Counted from the stretch's first letter, positions 43,424-52,581 are shown. The stretch is DNA of 64,000 bases from Actinoallomurus sp040655075 (GCF_040655075.1 NZ_JBFAJC010000003.1:310001-374000), one strand, 5' to 3'. The notes: generated by a model from the letters alone, not told the origin. Made by a program: numbers and translations.

Positions 43424-45343
43424 TCACCCCGAGGCGCCGTCCCGGTTGCCGTCCGCGTCGCCGGGGACGGTGAGGCGGCGCAGTCGGAGCGCGAGCTGGA
43501 TCTCCAGCGCGTGCTCCGGGGACTGCCAGCGTTCGCCGAGCAGCTTGCCGACCCGGTCCAGGCGCTGGGTGACGGTGTTGACGTGGACGTGCAGGCGCTC
43601 GGCCGCCCGCGACAGGCTTCCGCCGGCCTCGAAGTAGACCTCCAAGGTCCGCACGAGCTTGGTGCCGCGACGCCCGTCGTAGTCCATGACGGGGCCGAGC
43701 GCGGAGGTCAGGAAGCCGGTGACGTCTCTGCCGTCGCCGACGAGCAGGCCGACGAAGCCGAGTTCGGCGGCGTCGGCCCCCTGCCCGGCGCGGCCGAGGG
43801 CGAGGAGCGCGTCGGCGCAGCGGCCCGCTTCGCGATGGGCCGCCGCGACCTCGGCCGCCTCCTGGACGGGGCCGACTGCCCCGGCCGTCGCCGTCGTACC
43901 GAGGGCGGTGCCGCATTCCTTGGCGACGCGGCGGGCGGCGGCGCCCGGATCCAGGCCGGGCAGCAGCAGTACGATCTCCTCGCCGCGCGCGGCGGCCAGC
44001 CCGCCGGCGGCCGAGGCGTAGGAGGCGGCCCAGAACGCGGCGCGCTGCCGGTCTCCGTCGTGACGGACGACGAGCAGGACGTGCGGGGCGCCGAGGTCGA
44101 CGCCGACCAGGCGGGCGCGGGCCCGCAGCGCGTCGACGTCGGTGGCGCGGCCGGTGAGCAGGTCGTCCAGCAGCTCGCCGCGGACCCGGCCCTCGGCCTC
44201 GGCGACGCTGCGGCGGAACAGCAGCAGCAGCGCGGTGACCAGGGCGCCGCGTTCGAGGATCCGCTGGTCGCTGGCTGACAGCTCCCCGGCTTCGGGGGTG
44301 CGCAGGATGATGGTGCCGAGCGTTTCGGCGCCGGTGGCGATCGAGGCGATCCACAGCCGTCCGCGCTGCACGGCGCGGCCCAGGGCCCGGGACGCGGCCG
44401 CCGCCTCGGCGACGATGTCGTCGTCGGGTTCGCCGATCGCGCCGACGGCGGCCAACCGGCGGCCTTCGGCGTCTCGGACGAGCAGCGCGCCGCCGAGCAC
44501 GTCGATGATGACCTCCGCGACGTCCTGGACGCCGCCGCCGCGCACGACCAGGGTCGTCATCCGGTCGTGGGCCTGGGCGGCGCGCTCCACCGCCGCGCTG
44601 CGCGCCTTGATGAGCTCGTTGGCGGCGCTGAGCTCTTCCAGGGCCGCGCGGGTCTCGTCGAGCAGGCGGGCGTTGTCGATGGCGATGGCCGCGTGGGCGG
44701 CCAGGGAGCCCAGCAGCGCGACCTCCTCGGGCACGAACGGGCGGGCGCTGCGGTTGGAGGCGAACAGCACACCGATGACGCGTGAGCCCAGGCGCATCGG
44801 GACGCCCAGGATCGCCACCAGATCCTCCTCCTGCACCGCCGCGTCGATGTAGGTGCGGTGGCGGAACCGCTGGTCGTCGAAGTAGTCGGGGGTGCTGTAG
44901 GGGGTGCCGGTCTGGGCGACCAGGCCCGCCAGGCCCGCGCCGAAGGGGATGCGCAGGGAGCGGAACGCCGCCGACACCGATCCGTCCGTCACCCGCATGC
45001 AGGTGTCGCCGCGGTCGTCGTCGGTGAGGGTCATGTACGACACGTCGGCGCCCAGGAGCCGGCGGGCGCGGCGCACGATCGCCTCCAGGACCGCGTCGAG
45101 GCCGCGCAGGCCGGCCAGGTCGCTGGCGGTGTCGAACAGGGCGGCGAGTTCGGCCTCCCGGCGGGCGCGGTGTTCCAGCAGCGACCGTACCCGCAGGGCG
45201 GCGAGCTTGGTCGTCTCCAGCTCCGCGAGCACGCCCGGGTCCGCCCCGGCCACGCGGGCCTCCAGCAGGGGCGCCTCGAACTCGGCGGCCGAGGCCTCGC
45301 GTGCCAGCAGGTCGAGGAAGACGTCACAGCTCATGGCGGTCAT
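43424..45343 (-). CDS. GAF / PucR-type helix-turn-helix transcriptional regulator
   Basis: A 639-residue regulator. Residues about 60-215 are a GAF sensor domain (ALFDTASDLAGL to ARLLDETRAAL). A linker and CdaR_GGDEF-like region (about 230-540) follow. The C-terminal PucR-type helix-turn-helix (about 575-625) has LEVYFEAGGSLSRAAERLHVHVNTVTQRLDRV. It probably activates in response to a small molecule. The ATG at 45343 is two bases after the stop of the hydroxybutyrate dehydrogenase, so it is the last gene of the transport operon. Another ATG is at 45334. The ligand may be 3-hydroxybutyrate or acetoacetate, by context only. Confidence 0.85.
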   Translation of the reverse strand: MTAMSCDVFLDLLAREASAAEFEAPLLEARVAGADPGVLAELETTKLAALRVRSLLEHRARREAELAALFDTASDLAGLRGLDAVLEAIVRRARRLLGADVSYMTLTDDDRGDTCMRVTDGSVSAAFRSLRIPFGAGLAGLVAQTGTPYSTPDYFDDQRFRHRTYIDAAVQEEDLVAILGVPMRLGSRVIGVLFASNRSARPFVPEEVALLGSLAAHAAIAIDNARLLDETRAALEELSAANELIKARSAAVERAAQAHDRMTTLVVRGGGVQDVAEVIIDVLGGALLVRDAEGRRLAAVGAIGEPDDDIVAEAAAASRALGRAVQRGRLWIASIATGAETLGTIILRTPEAGELSASDQRILERGALVTALLLLFRRSVAEAEGRVRGELLDDLLTGRATDVDALRARARLVGVDLGAPHVLLVVRHDGDRQRAAFWAASYASAAGGLAAARGEEIVLLLPGLDPGAAARRVAKECGTALGTTATAGAVGPVQEAAEVAAAHREAGRCADALLALGRAGQGADAAELGFVGLLVGDGRDVTGFLTSALGPVMDYDGRRGTKLVRTLEVYFEAGGSLSRAAERLHVHVNTVTQRLDRVGKLLGERWQSPEHALEIQLALRLRRLTVPGDADGNRDGASG

Positions 45344-45345
45344 TT

Positions 45346-46137
45346 TCAGTGCGCGGTCCAGCCGCCGTCGATGGTGAGGGACGAACCGGTGACCATGGCC
45401 GCCGCCGGGGAGCACAGGTAGGCGACGAGGGCGGCGACCTCGTCGGGCTCGATGAGGCGGCGGATCGCGGCCTTGGCGAGCATGATCTGGTCGATGACCT
45501 GCCCGGAGTCCATGCCGTGAGCGGCGGCCTGGTCGGCGATCTGCTCCTCCACCAGCGGGGTGCGGACGTAGGAGGGGCTGACGCAGTTGGCGGTCACGCC
45601 GTACGGGGCGGCCTCCAGGGCGATCACCTTCGACAGGCCCTCCAGGGCGTGCTTGGCGGTGACGTAGGCGGCCTTGTACGGGGAGGCGCGGTGGCCGTGG
45701 ATGGAGGAGATGTTCACGATGCGTCCCCAGCCGCGTTCGTACATGCCGGGCAGGGCGCGGCGGGCCAGCCGGAACGGCGCCTCCACCATGATTCGCTGGA
45801 TGCGGGCGAAGGTGTCCGGGGGGAATTCGGTGACCGGGGCGACGTGCTGCAGGCCGGCGTTGTTGACCAGGATGTCGACGCCGTCGCAGTCGACGTCCTC
45901 GACCGCCTCGGGGTCGGACAGGTCAACGCTGAGGGCCCGGCCGCCGAGCTCGGCGGCCGCAGCCCGTGCGGCGTCCTCACGCACGTCGACGATGAGCAGG
46001 TCGGCGCCGGCGGCGGCGAGCCGCCGGGCACAGGCCAGACCGATGCCGCTGGCGGCCCCGGTCACCAGGGCGCGGCGCCCGGACAGGTCCGGATCGCCGG
46101 ACGGTCTGGAGATCACAGTGTCGGTGGGCACGGCCAC
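45346..46137 (-). CDS. bdhA: D-3-hydroxybutyrate dehydrogenase
   Basis: A 263-residue SDR that oxidises D-3-hydroxybutyrate to acetoacetate with NAD. It has the nucleotide loop TGAASGIG (26-33), NNAG (92-95), catalytic Ser144 or 145 (NISS), Tyr158 and Lys162 (YVTAK). The phrase GLQHVAPVTEFP is a hallmark of hydroxybutyrate dehydrogenases rather than other SDRs. GTG at 46137 is preceded by AAGGAG 6 bases upstream; the ATG at 46142 is out of frame. The gene sits between livM and the regulator and has the CoA-transferase genes across the divergent promoter. Confidence 0.9.
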   Translation of the reverse strand: MAVPTDTVISRPSGDPDLSGRRALVTGAASGIGLACARRLAAAGADLLIVDVREDAARAAAAELGGRALSVDLSDPEAVEDVDCDGVDILVNNAGLQHVAPVTEFPPDTFARIQRIMVEAPFRLARRALPGMYERGWGRIVNISSIHGHRASPYKAAYVTAKHALEGLSKVIALEAAPYGVTANCVSPSYVRTPLVEEQIADQAAAHGMDSGQVIDQIMLAKAAIRRLIEPDEVAALVAYLCSPAAAMVTGSSLTIDGGWTAH

Positions 46138-46156
46138 GTCATGCTCCTTGGGGTGC

Positions 46157-46179
46157 GCGCCGCGGGCTGCCCGCGGCGC
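46157..46179 (-). promoter_or_regulatory. Hairpin in the livM-bdhA gap
   Basis: GCGCCGCGGG-CTG-CCCGCGGCGC, a perfect 10-base stem with 3-base loop, lying some 10 bases before the bdhA ribosome site. It could reduce or regulate expression of bdhA and the regulator relative to the transporter genes. Confidence 0.5.
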
Positions 46180-46266
46180 GGGGTCGTCGGGAGGGGAGGG
46201 GGCGGAGGCCGGCCGCCGGGTCGAGGGCCGGACGTCCGAGGCAGCGGCTACCGGGCGGGCCGGCGG

Positions 46267-47283
46267 CTACCGGGCGGGGCGGGCCGGCGCGTCCACCGGT
46301 TCGGCCGCCGTCCGCGGCTCCTCTGGCGGCGGTCCGGATGCGGGCCGGGCGGCGCGGGCCCGCAGGGCGTCGCGGACGGTGCCCCACACGCCGCGGCGGA
46401 AGACCAGCACGATCACCACGAAGATGGTGCCAGTGACCAGGCCGATCTCCTGGAATCCGGCCGTGGACAGGTAGTCGTCGAGCTCGATGATCAGCGCGGC
46501 GCCGAACGCGCCGCCCCACAAGGTGCCGATCCCGCCCAGGACGACCATCATCACGACCTGGCCGGAGGTGGTCCAGTACACCTCGTCCAGCGAGGCGAAC
46601 CCGTGGCCGATCGCGAACAGGCCGCCGGCGAGCCCGGACAGCGCCGCCGACAGCACGAACGCGGCCAGCTTGTAGCGGGCCACCGGATAGCCGAGGGCCT
46701 GGGCGCGGGCGGGGTTGTCGCGGACGGCGACCAGGACCCGGCCGAACGGGGAGCGCACGATGCGCCAGGCGGCCAGCAGCCCGGCCAGCACGAACGGCAG
46801 TCCCGCGTAGTAGAAGAAGAACGGGTCGGACAGGTCGATCCCGAAGAACTCGCGGGGGATGCCCTGCAGGCCGTTCTCCCCGCCGGTCAGGCCGCGCCAC
46901 TGATTGGCCACGAAGTACACCACCTGCGCGAACGCCAAGGTGACCATCGCGAAGTAGATGCCGCGCAGCCGGGCCGACAGGTATCCGATGGGCACCGCCA
47001 GCACGGCGGCGGCGACGGCCCCGCCCAGCACGGCAACCGGGAACGGCAGCCCGGCGTGCAGGGCGATCAGGCCCGTGACGTACGCCGAGCCGCCCCAGAA
47101 GGCGGCGTGGCCGAACGGCAGCAGCCCGGTGAAGCCGAGCAGCAGGTCGACCGCGGCGGCGAACAGCGCCCAGCAGGCGATGTCGAGCGCGACCGGCGGA
47201 TAGATCATCCAGGGCAGGGCCAGGGCGATGAGCAGCCCGGCGACGAGCGGCACCGGGCGGGCCGCGAGACGGGAGATGATCAC
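46267..47283 (-). CDS. livM: Branched-chain amino acid type ABC permease LivM
   Basis: A 338-residue permease with 8-10 hydrophobic segments and the family sequences GFTGLLPFGHAAFWGGSAYV and RARALGYPVARYK, near the ATPase-contact loop. GTG at 47283 overlaps the livH stop (GTGA, 47280-47283), so the two are coupled. The frame continues upstream only through the livH gene. It forms the second half of the channel. The C-terminal 40 residues are Pro/Arg/Ala-rich and cytoplasmic. Confidence 0.92.
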   Translation of the reverse strand: MIISRLAARPVPLVAGLLIALALPWMIYPPVALDIACWALFAAAVDLLLGFTGLLPFGHAAFWGGSAYVTGLIALHAGLPFPVAVLGGAVAAAVLAVPIGYLSARLRGIYFAMVTLAFAQVVYFVANQWRGLTGGENGLQGIPREFFGIDLSDPFFFYYAGLPFVLAGLLAAWRIVRSPFGRVLVAVRDNPARAQALGYPVARYKLAAFVLSAALSGLAGGLFAIGHGFASLDEVYWTTSGQVVMMVVLGGIGTLWGGAFGAALIIELDDYLSTAGFQEIGLVTGTIFVVIVLVFRRGVWGTVRDALRARAARPASGPPPEEPRTAAEPVDAPARPAR

Positions 47284-48143
47284 AGGGCGGCCTCCTCGCG
47301 GCCGAACAGCCCGGCCGGACGCCACAGCAGGACGGCAGCCATCACAATGAACACCAGCGTCTGGGACAGCGCCGGCACGTACAGGTTGCCGAGCGCGGAC
47401 ACCAGCCCGATCCCGAACCCGGCCGCCACCGACCCGAAGATCGATCCGAGGCCGCCGATGACCACGACCGCGAACACGGTGATGATCAGATCGGCGCCCA
47501 TGAGCGGGTTGACGGCGCGCATCGGCGCCGCCAGCACCCCGGCCAGGCCCGCCAGCGCGATCCCGAACCCGAACACCGGCGCGACCCAGCGGCCCACGTC
47601 GATGCCCAGCGCCCGGGTCAGCTCCGGCCGCTCGGTCGCGGCCCGTACGATCACCCCGACCCGGGTGCGGGTCATCGCCAGCCAGGTCGCCGCGCACACC
47701 AGCACCGACAGGACCAGCACGAACACCTGGTACACCGGATAGTCGAACAGGCCCAGGTCCAGGGAGCCGGACAGCGCCGCCGGCCTGGGGTAGGGCTGGG
47801 ACTGCACGCCGTACTCGCGTTTGACCGCGTCCTGCAGGATCAGCGCCAGCCCGAACGTGAACAAGAAGCCGTACAGGGGATCGAGACCGGTGAGCCGCCG
47901 CACGAACACCCGCTCGACCAGCACCCCGGCGGCGCCCAGGACGAGCGGCACGACGGCCAGCGCGACCCAGAAGTTCACGCCGAAGGAGTCGAGCAGGACG
48001 TACGCGCCGAAGGCACCGAGCATGTAGAACGCGCCGTGGGCGAAGTTGACCACGCCGAGCATGCCGAAGATGACCGACAGGCCGAGGGCGAGCAGCGCGT
48101 AGAACGCGCCGCCGACCAGGCCGTTGAAGGCCTGTTGCAACAC
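47280..48143 (-). CDS. livH: Branched-chain amino acid type ABC permease LivH
   Basis: A 287-residue permease of the LivH class. It opens with LQQAFNGLVGGAFYALLALGLSVIFGML and has the VVNFAHGAFYMLGAF sequence and the later GGLGSIFGSVAAG segment. Eight hydrophobic stretches are visible. GTG at 48143 follows GGAGGTCACT. With livM, livG, livF and livK it forms a full HAAT importer. Substrates of this class go well beyond leucine (amides, urea, aromatic acids), so the name does not fix the substrate. Confidence 0.93.
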   Translation of the reverse strand: MLQQAFNGLVGGAFYALLALGLSVIFGMLGVVNFAHGAFYMLGAFGAYVLLDSFGVNFWVALAVVPLVLGAAGVLVERVFVRRLTGLDPLYGFLFTFGLALILQDAVKREYGVQSQPYPRPAALSGSLDLGLFDYPVYQVFVLVLSVLVCAATWLAMTRTRVGVIVRAATERPELTRALGIDVGRWVAPVFGFGIALAGLAGVLAAPMRAVNPLMGADLIITVFAVVVIGGLGSIFGSVAAGFGIGLVSALGNLYVPALSQTLVFIVMAAVLLWRPAGLFGREEAAL

Positions 48144-48197
48144 AGTGACCTCCTGGGTCTGCCCGTGGCCGGCCGGGCCACAGGGCGGCGGGCCGGC

Positions 48198-49439
48198 TCA
48201 GCCGAGCCGGCAGGCGGGGGACGGGGGCTGGAACGCCTGGGCGGCCGGGACGGTGGACAGGACCTTCTCGTAGTCCCACGGCTCGGTGACGTCCTTGCCC
48301 GCCTTGACCTGGGCCAGGGACACGTCGTGGGTCAGCAGGTGGTCGGCGGCGCGGATGGTGCCGCCGCGGGTGAACGCGTCGTCGACCTTCGCGCCCTCCA
48401 GCTGCTTGACCACGGCGTCGGACTTGTCGGTGCCGGCGCGCTGGACCGCGTCCAGGTACTGCAGGGCCGCCGAGTAGTTCGCGGCGTTGGCGAAGGTGGG
48501 GCGCTTACCGGTCTTGGCCTGGAACTTGTCGGCCCACGCCCGGTTGGTGGCGTCGGCGTTCCAGTACCAGGGGTCGGTGAACTTCGTTCCGGCCAGCGCG
48601 TCCGGGCCAAGGGAGTGGATGTCGGTGAGGAACATCAGGCCCACGGCCAGGCCGATGCCCTTGTCGCGCAGCTTGTACTCGTTGTACTGCTTGACGAGGT
48701 TGACCAGGTCACCGCCGGCCTGCATGGCGCCCAGCACCTGCGGCTTCGGGTTCAGGGACGGCGCCTTGAGCAGGAACGAGGAGAAGTTGTCGTTGGGGAA
48801 CGGCGCCGGGTCGCTCTTGACCACCGTGCCGCCCGCGCCGCGTACGGCGGTGGTGAAGCTCTTGTTCATGTCCTGCCCGAAGGCGTAGTCCGGGTAGACG
48901 ATGTACCAGTTCTTCGCGCCGTCGTGGGTGACGGTGCCGCCGGTCCCGTTGGCCAGCATGTAGCTGTTGTAGCCGTAGTGGAAGGTGTACTTGTTGCACT
49001 GCGCGCCCTCCAGCTCGGTGGTGGCGGCCGACACGTCGAAGAACAGCTTCTTGCGGGCCTTGGCGACGTTCGCGACGGCGAGCGCGGCCGATGAGGTCGG
49101 CACGTCCAGGATGACGTCGGCCTGCCGCCGGTCGTAGAGCTCCTGGGCCTTGCTGTTGGCGATGTCGGGTTTGTTCTGGTGGTCGGCGGAGACGACGTCG
49201 ATCTTCTTGGCGACCGCCTTCGCGCCGTACCGGGCCTGGTAGTCGGCGATGGCCAGGCGCACCGCCGTGACACTGCCCTGGCCGGACAGCTGGGAGTAGA
49301 TGCCGGACTGGTCGTTGAGGACGGCCAGCACGACCTTGCCGCCGCTGATCTTCCCTCCGCCCCCGCCGGGTCCGCCCGCGCATCCGGCGAGCAACGCTCC
49401 CGCGACCGTCACCGCAGCCGCGGCGCTCAGAGTTCTCAT
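48198..49439 (-). CDS. livK: HAAT-type substrate-binding lipoprotein (LivK-like)
   Basis: A 413-residue binding protein. The signal ends in LAGC (C20), then a Gly-rich linker and the Peripla_BP_6 fold, with ISGGKVVLAVLNDQSGIYSQLSG, a DHQNKPDIA segment and DVPTSSAALAVANVAK, ending in PDYAFGQDM. ATG at 49439 is preferred: GAGGAG lies 5 bases upstream. It feeds the livH/livM channel. In this position, between PHB-degradation and hydroxybutyrate genes, the probable ligand is 3-hydroxybutyrate or a short oligomer; related family members that bind non-amino-acid acids are known. No binding residue can be read from sequence with confidence. Confidence 0.9.
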   Translation of the reverse strand: MRTLSAAAAVTVAGALLAGCAGGPGGGGGKISGGKVVLAVLNDQSGIYSQLSGQGSVTAVRLAIADYQARYGAKAVAKKIDVVSADHQNKPDIANSKAQELYDRRQADVILDVPTSSAALAVANVAKARKKLFFDVSAATTELEGAQCNKYTFHYGYNSYMLANGTGGTVTHDGAKNWYIVYPDYAFGQDMNKSFTTAVRGAGGTVVKSDPAPFPNDNFSSFLLKAPSLNPKPQVLGAMQAGGDLVNLVKQYNEYKLRDKGIGLAVGLMFLTDIHSLGPDALAGTKFTDPWYWNADATNRAWADKFQAKTGKRPTFANAANYSAALQYLDAVQRAGTDKSDAVVKQLEGAKVDDAFTRGGTIRAADHLLTHDVSLAQVKAGKDVTEPWDYEKVLSTVPAAQAFQPPSPACRLG

Positions 49440-49467
49440 GTGTCTCCTCATCGGTGATGGGGCCTTT

Positions 49468-50163
49468 TCAGATCCCGAGGTGTTCCAGCAGCTCGTGTTC
49501 GCGCGCGCGGATCTCGTCGTTGCCCAGCGACCGGACGATCCGGCCCTCGGCCAGCAGGTAGTGCCGGTCGGCGACCGTGGCGGCGAAGTGGAGGTTCTGC
49601 TCGACGAGCAGGACGGTGACGCCCTGGTCCTTGACGTCGCGCAGGATCGTGCCGATCTGCTGGACGATCAGCGGCGACAGCCCCTCGGTCGGCTCGTCGC
49701 ACAGCAGCAGCCGCGCGCCCATCCGCAGCACCCGGGCCAGCGCGAGCATCTGCTGCTCACCGCCGGACAGCTTCGTGCCGGGGGAGCGGCGGCGCTCCCG
49801 CAGGCGTGGAAACGTCTCGTACACCTGCTCCAGCGACCACGGCCGCGGCCCGACGGGCGGCGGGAGCGTCAGGTTCTCTTCGACGGTGAGCGTGGCGTAG
49901 ACGCCCCGGTCGTCGGGCACGTAGCCCAGGCCGCGGCGGACCCGCCGGTGCGCGGGCAGGCGCGCCAGGTCCGCGCCGAGGAAGCCGACGGCGCCGGTGG
50001 CGCGGGCGGTGTGCAGGCCCATGACGCAGCGCAGCAGCGTCGTCTTGCCCGCGCCGTTGCGGCCGACCAGCGTGACGATCTCGCCCGCGGCGACGTTCAG
50101 CGACACGTCGCGCAGCACGCGCGCCTCGCCGTACCAGGCCGACAGGTCCTCAATGCGCAGCAT
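49468..50163 (-). CDS. livF: ABC transporter ATPase LivF
   Basis: A 231-residue ATPase of the LivF class: Walker A GRNGAGKTT, signature LSGGEQQM, Walker B LLLCDEPTEGL, H-loop VEQN. It opens with MLRIEDLSAWYGEA. The start overlaps livG's stop by 14 bases (50150-50163), which couples them. It powers the livH/livM permeases together with livG. Confidence 0.94.
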   Translation of the reverse strand: MLRIEDLSAWYGEARVLRDVSLNVAAGEIVTLVGRNGAGKTTLLRCVMGLHTARATGAVGFLGADLARLPAHRRVRRGLGYVPDDRGVYATLTVEENLTLPPPVGPRPWSLEQVYETFPRLRERRRSPGTKLSGGEQQMLALARVLRMGARLLLCDEPTEGLSPLIVQQIGTILRDVKDQGVTVLLVEQNLHFAATVADRHYLLAEGRIVRSLGNDEIRAREHELLEHLGI

Positions 50164-50923
50164 GGGCGTCTCCCAGGTAGGCGCTGATCACGCGGGGATC
50201 GTGGCGGACCTGGGCGTAGGCACCCTCGACCAGCACCCGCCCGGCCTGCAGGACCGTGACGCGGTCGGCGAGGGTGGCCACGACGCTCATGTTGTGCTCG
50301 ACCATGACGACGGTCCGGCCCGCGCGGACCTCCTCGATCAGCGCGACGGTCCGGTCGATGTCCTCGGTGCCCATCCCGGCGGTCGGCTCGTCCAGCAGCA
50401 GTACCCGCGGATCCAGGGCGAGGGCCAGCGCCAACTCCAGGGCGCGCTTGCGGCCGTAGGCGAGCGCGCCCGCCGGCTCGTCGGCGTGCGCGGCGAGCCC
50501 GACCTGCTCCAGCAGCTCCAGCGCGCGGTCGGAGAACCGGCCCAGGGCCCGGTCGGACCGCCAGAACCGCCAGCCCAGGCTCGTGCCGGCCTGCAACGCC
50601 AGCTCCAAGTGCTCGCGCGGGGTCAGCTGCGCGAACAGGCTGGTGATCTGGAACGAGCGCGCCACACCGAGCCGGGCCACCTGCTCGGGGCTCTTGCCGG
50701 TCAGGTCCCGGCCGCCGAGCCGGATGCTGCCGGCACTGGGCCGGTGGAAGCCGGTCAGCAGGTGGAACAGTGTCGTCTTGCCGGCGCCGTTCGGGCCGAC
50801 GAGCGCGTGCACCGCGCCCTCGGCGACGTCCAGGTCGACCCCGTCCACCGCGCGAAAACCCCGGAAGTCCTTCACCAGGCTTCGTGCCGTGAGAATCGGG
50901 GGCCCGGGGACGGGAGCGCCCAT
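50150..50923 (-). CDS. livG: ABC transporter ATPase LivG
   Basis: A 257-residue ATPase of the LivG class with Walker A GPNGAGKTT, Walker B VLLLDEPTAGM and H-loop VEHN. The signature LAYGRKRALELALAL replaces the classical LSGGQ, as in LivG subunits. ATG at 50923 has AAGGAGG upstream. It is the first gene of the seven-gene minus-strand operon and faces scoA across a 264-base promoter region. Confidence 0.93.
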   Translation of the reverse strand: MGAPVPGPPILTARSLVKDFRGFRAVDGVDLDVAEGAVHALVGPNGAGKTTLFHLLTGFHRPSAGSIRLGGRDLTGKSPEQVARLGVARSFQITSLFAQLTPREHLELALQAGTSLGWRFWRSDRALGRFSDRALELLEQVGLAAHADEPAGALAYGRKRALELALALALDPRVLLLDEPTAGMGTEDIDRTVALIEEVRAGRTVVMVEHNMSVVATLADRVTVLQAGRVLVEGAYAQVRHDPRVISAYLGDAHAAH

Positions 50924-51096
50924 TCGCCCTCCTTGGCGTGTGTCGTGCCGGTCACCGGCTGGTTTCGGTCGGTTCGCCGGTGCAGATGACGCGGAACACT
51001 AGGCAGCCGTTCGGGCCGGATCCATGTGGCCTGGCACCACATTCGCCGGCGTTCCCGTGGCGGTCTGCCACACCGGGCGGCCTGGGCGGCCGCGGG

Positions 51097-51124
51097 GCAC
51101 ATATCGCGACGTGCGGATATGTGC
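51097..51124. promoter_or_regulatory. Operator-like inverted repeat in the PHB-locus divergent promoter
   Basis: GCACATATC (51097-51105), 10 bases, GATATGTGC (51116-51124): perfect 9+9 arms spaced by one helical turn, 64 bases before the CoA-transferase start. It lies in the only intergenic region serving both operons. The GAF/PucR regulator or another protein may bind here. Confidence 0.6.
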
Positions 51125-51187
51125 GCCGGCGACGTACCCGCCCGCCTCCTGGCCGCCTACGGTCGGGCTCCGACACGGAGGTGAAGC

Positions 51188-51925
51188 ATGGACAAGCAGG
51201 TGAGCACCCCGGATGCGGCGGTGGCCGGCATCCCGGACGGGGCCTCACTCGCCGTCGGGGGGTTCGGGCTGTGCGGGGTCCCCATGGAGCTGATCGGGGC
51301 GCTGCTGCGCCAGGGCGCCACGGATCTGCGCGTGGTCTCCAACAACTGCGGCGTCGACGACCAGGGCCTGGGCGTGCTGCTGGCCGCGGGCCGCATCGCG
51401 CGGATGACCGCGTCGTACGTGGGGGAGAACAAGGAGTTCGCGCGCCGTTACCTGGCCGGTGAGCTGGAGGTCGAGCTGGTGCCGCAGGGCACGCTCGCCG
51501 AACGGCTGCGCGCCGGCGGCTGCGGGATCCCCGCCTTCTACACCCCGGCAGGGGTGGGCACCCAGGTCGCCGACGGCGGCCTGGCCTGGCGGCACACCCC
51601 CGAGGGGACGGTCGCGGTCGCCTCGCCCGCCCGGGAGATCCGAGAGTTCGGCGGGTGCGACCACGTCCTCGAAGAGGCGATCACCACCGACGTCGGACTC
51701 GTCCACGCCGCCTGCGGCGACCGGTACGGCAACCTCGCCTTCCACGCCACCGCCCGTAACTTCAACCCTCTGGCCGCCATGGCCGCGCGGGTCACGATCG
51801 CCCAGGTCGAACGGTTCGAGGACCGGCTGCCGCCCGACGAGGTGCACTTGCCAGGGATCTTCGTCGACCGCGTCGTGCACGTCGGCGACACGGCCAAGCC
51901 GATCGAGCGCCGGAGGGTGTCGTGA
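51188..51925 (+). CDS. scoA: 3-oxoacid CoA-transferase subunit A
   Basis: A 245-residue alpha subunit. It shows the family starts VAGIPDGASLAVGGFGLCGVPMELI, VSNNCGVDDQGLG, TPAGVGT and the GDRYGNLAFHATARNFNPLAA stretch. With subunit B it moves CoA from succinyl-CoA to acetoacetate. ATG at 51188 follows GGAGGTGAA. The stop overlaps scoB (GTGA, 51922-51925). It is the first gene of the plus-strand operon, divergent from the transporter. Confidence 0.93.
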   Translation: MDKQVSTPDAAVAGIPDGASLAVGGFGLCGVPMELIGALLRQGATDLRVVSNNCGVDDQGLGVLLAAGRIARMTASYVGENKEFARRYLAGELEVELVPQGTLAERLRAGGCGIPAFYTPAGVGTQVADGGLAWRHTPEGTVAVASPAREIREFGGCDHVLEEAITTDVGLVHAACGDRYGNLAFHATARNFNPLAAMAARVTIAQVERFEDRLPPDEVHLPGIFVDRVVHVGDTAKPIERRRVS

Positions 51926-52581
51926 GGGGCCTGACCCGGCCGCAGATGGCGGCGCGCGCAGCGCGGGAACTGGCCGACGGGTCCTACGTCAACCTCGGCA
52001 TCGGGCTGCCGACGCTGATCCCCGAGTACCTGCCCGCCGGGGTCGAGGTGGTGCTGCACAGCGAGAACGGCGTCCTCGGCGTCGGCCCGTACCCGGCCGA
52101 GGATCAGGTCGACCCCGACCTGATCAACGCGGGCAAGGAGACGGTCACCGCGTTGCCTGGCGCGTCGTTCTTCGACTCGGCCCTGTCATTCGGGCTGATC
52201 CGTGGTGGGCGCCTGGACGCTGCCGTCCTGGGCGCGATGCAGGTGTCGGCCCGCGGCGACCTGGCGAACTGGACGATCCCCGGCAAGCTGATCAAGGGGA
52301 TGGGCGGGGCGATGGACCTGGTCCACGGGGCGCGCCGCGTCATCGTCTTGATGGAACACCTCGCCCGCGACGGGACACCGAAGATCGTCCAGGGGTGCAC
52401 GCTGCCGCTGACCGGGCGGAGCGTGGTCGACCGGATCATCACCGACCTGGCCGTCATCGACGTCACACCGGACGGGCTGGTGCTGCGTGAGACCGCGCCC
52501 GGCGTGACGACCGGGCAGGTCCGCGACGCGACCGCCGCGCCGATGCTCCTCGACGGGCCACCCGCCGCGATGCGCGTCTAG
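51922..52581 (+). CDS. scoB: 3-oxoacid CoA-transferase subunit B
   Basis: A 219-residue beta subunit that holds the catalytic glutamate in VVLHSENGVLGVG (E48), together with LGIGLPTLIPEYLP, and the GGHLDAAVLGAMQVS and DLANWTIPGKLIKGMGGAMDL sequences. With subunit A it makes acetoacetyl-CoA, which enters thiolysis to acetyl-CoA; the thiolase is not in the window. GTG at 51922 overlaps scoA's stop. Confidence 0.94.
   Translation: MRGLTRPQMAARAARELADGSYVNLGIGLPTLIPEYLPAGVEVVLHSENGVLGVGPYPAEDQVDPDLINAGKETVTALPGASFFDSALSFGLIRGGRLDAAVLGAMQVSARGDLANWTIPGKLIKGMGGAMDLVHGARRVIVLMEHLARDGTPKIVQGCTLPLTGRSVVDRIITDLAVIDVTPDGLVLRETAPGVTTGQVRDATAAPMLLDGPPAAMRV

Noticed and set aside
45301..47742. 813-codon plus-strand frame
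   Set aside because: It is antisense to bdhA, livM and livH and rich in His, Asp, Gly and Gln, the typical shadow composition.
47284..48279. Extension of livM to a 670-residue protein
   Set aside because: It runs through livH out of frame; the GTG at 47283 with its 4-base overlap and the family length settle the start.
49468..50923. Reading livF/livG as proof of leucine uptake
   Set aside because: The class transports many acids; the surrounding genes all concern hydroxybutyrate, so the name was kept for family only.
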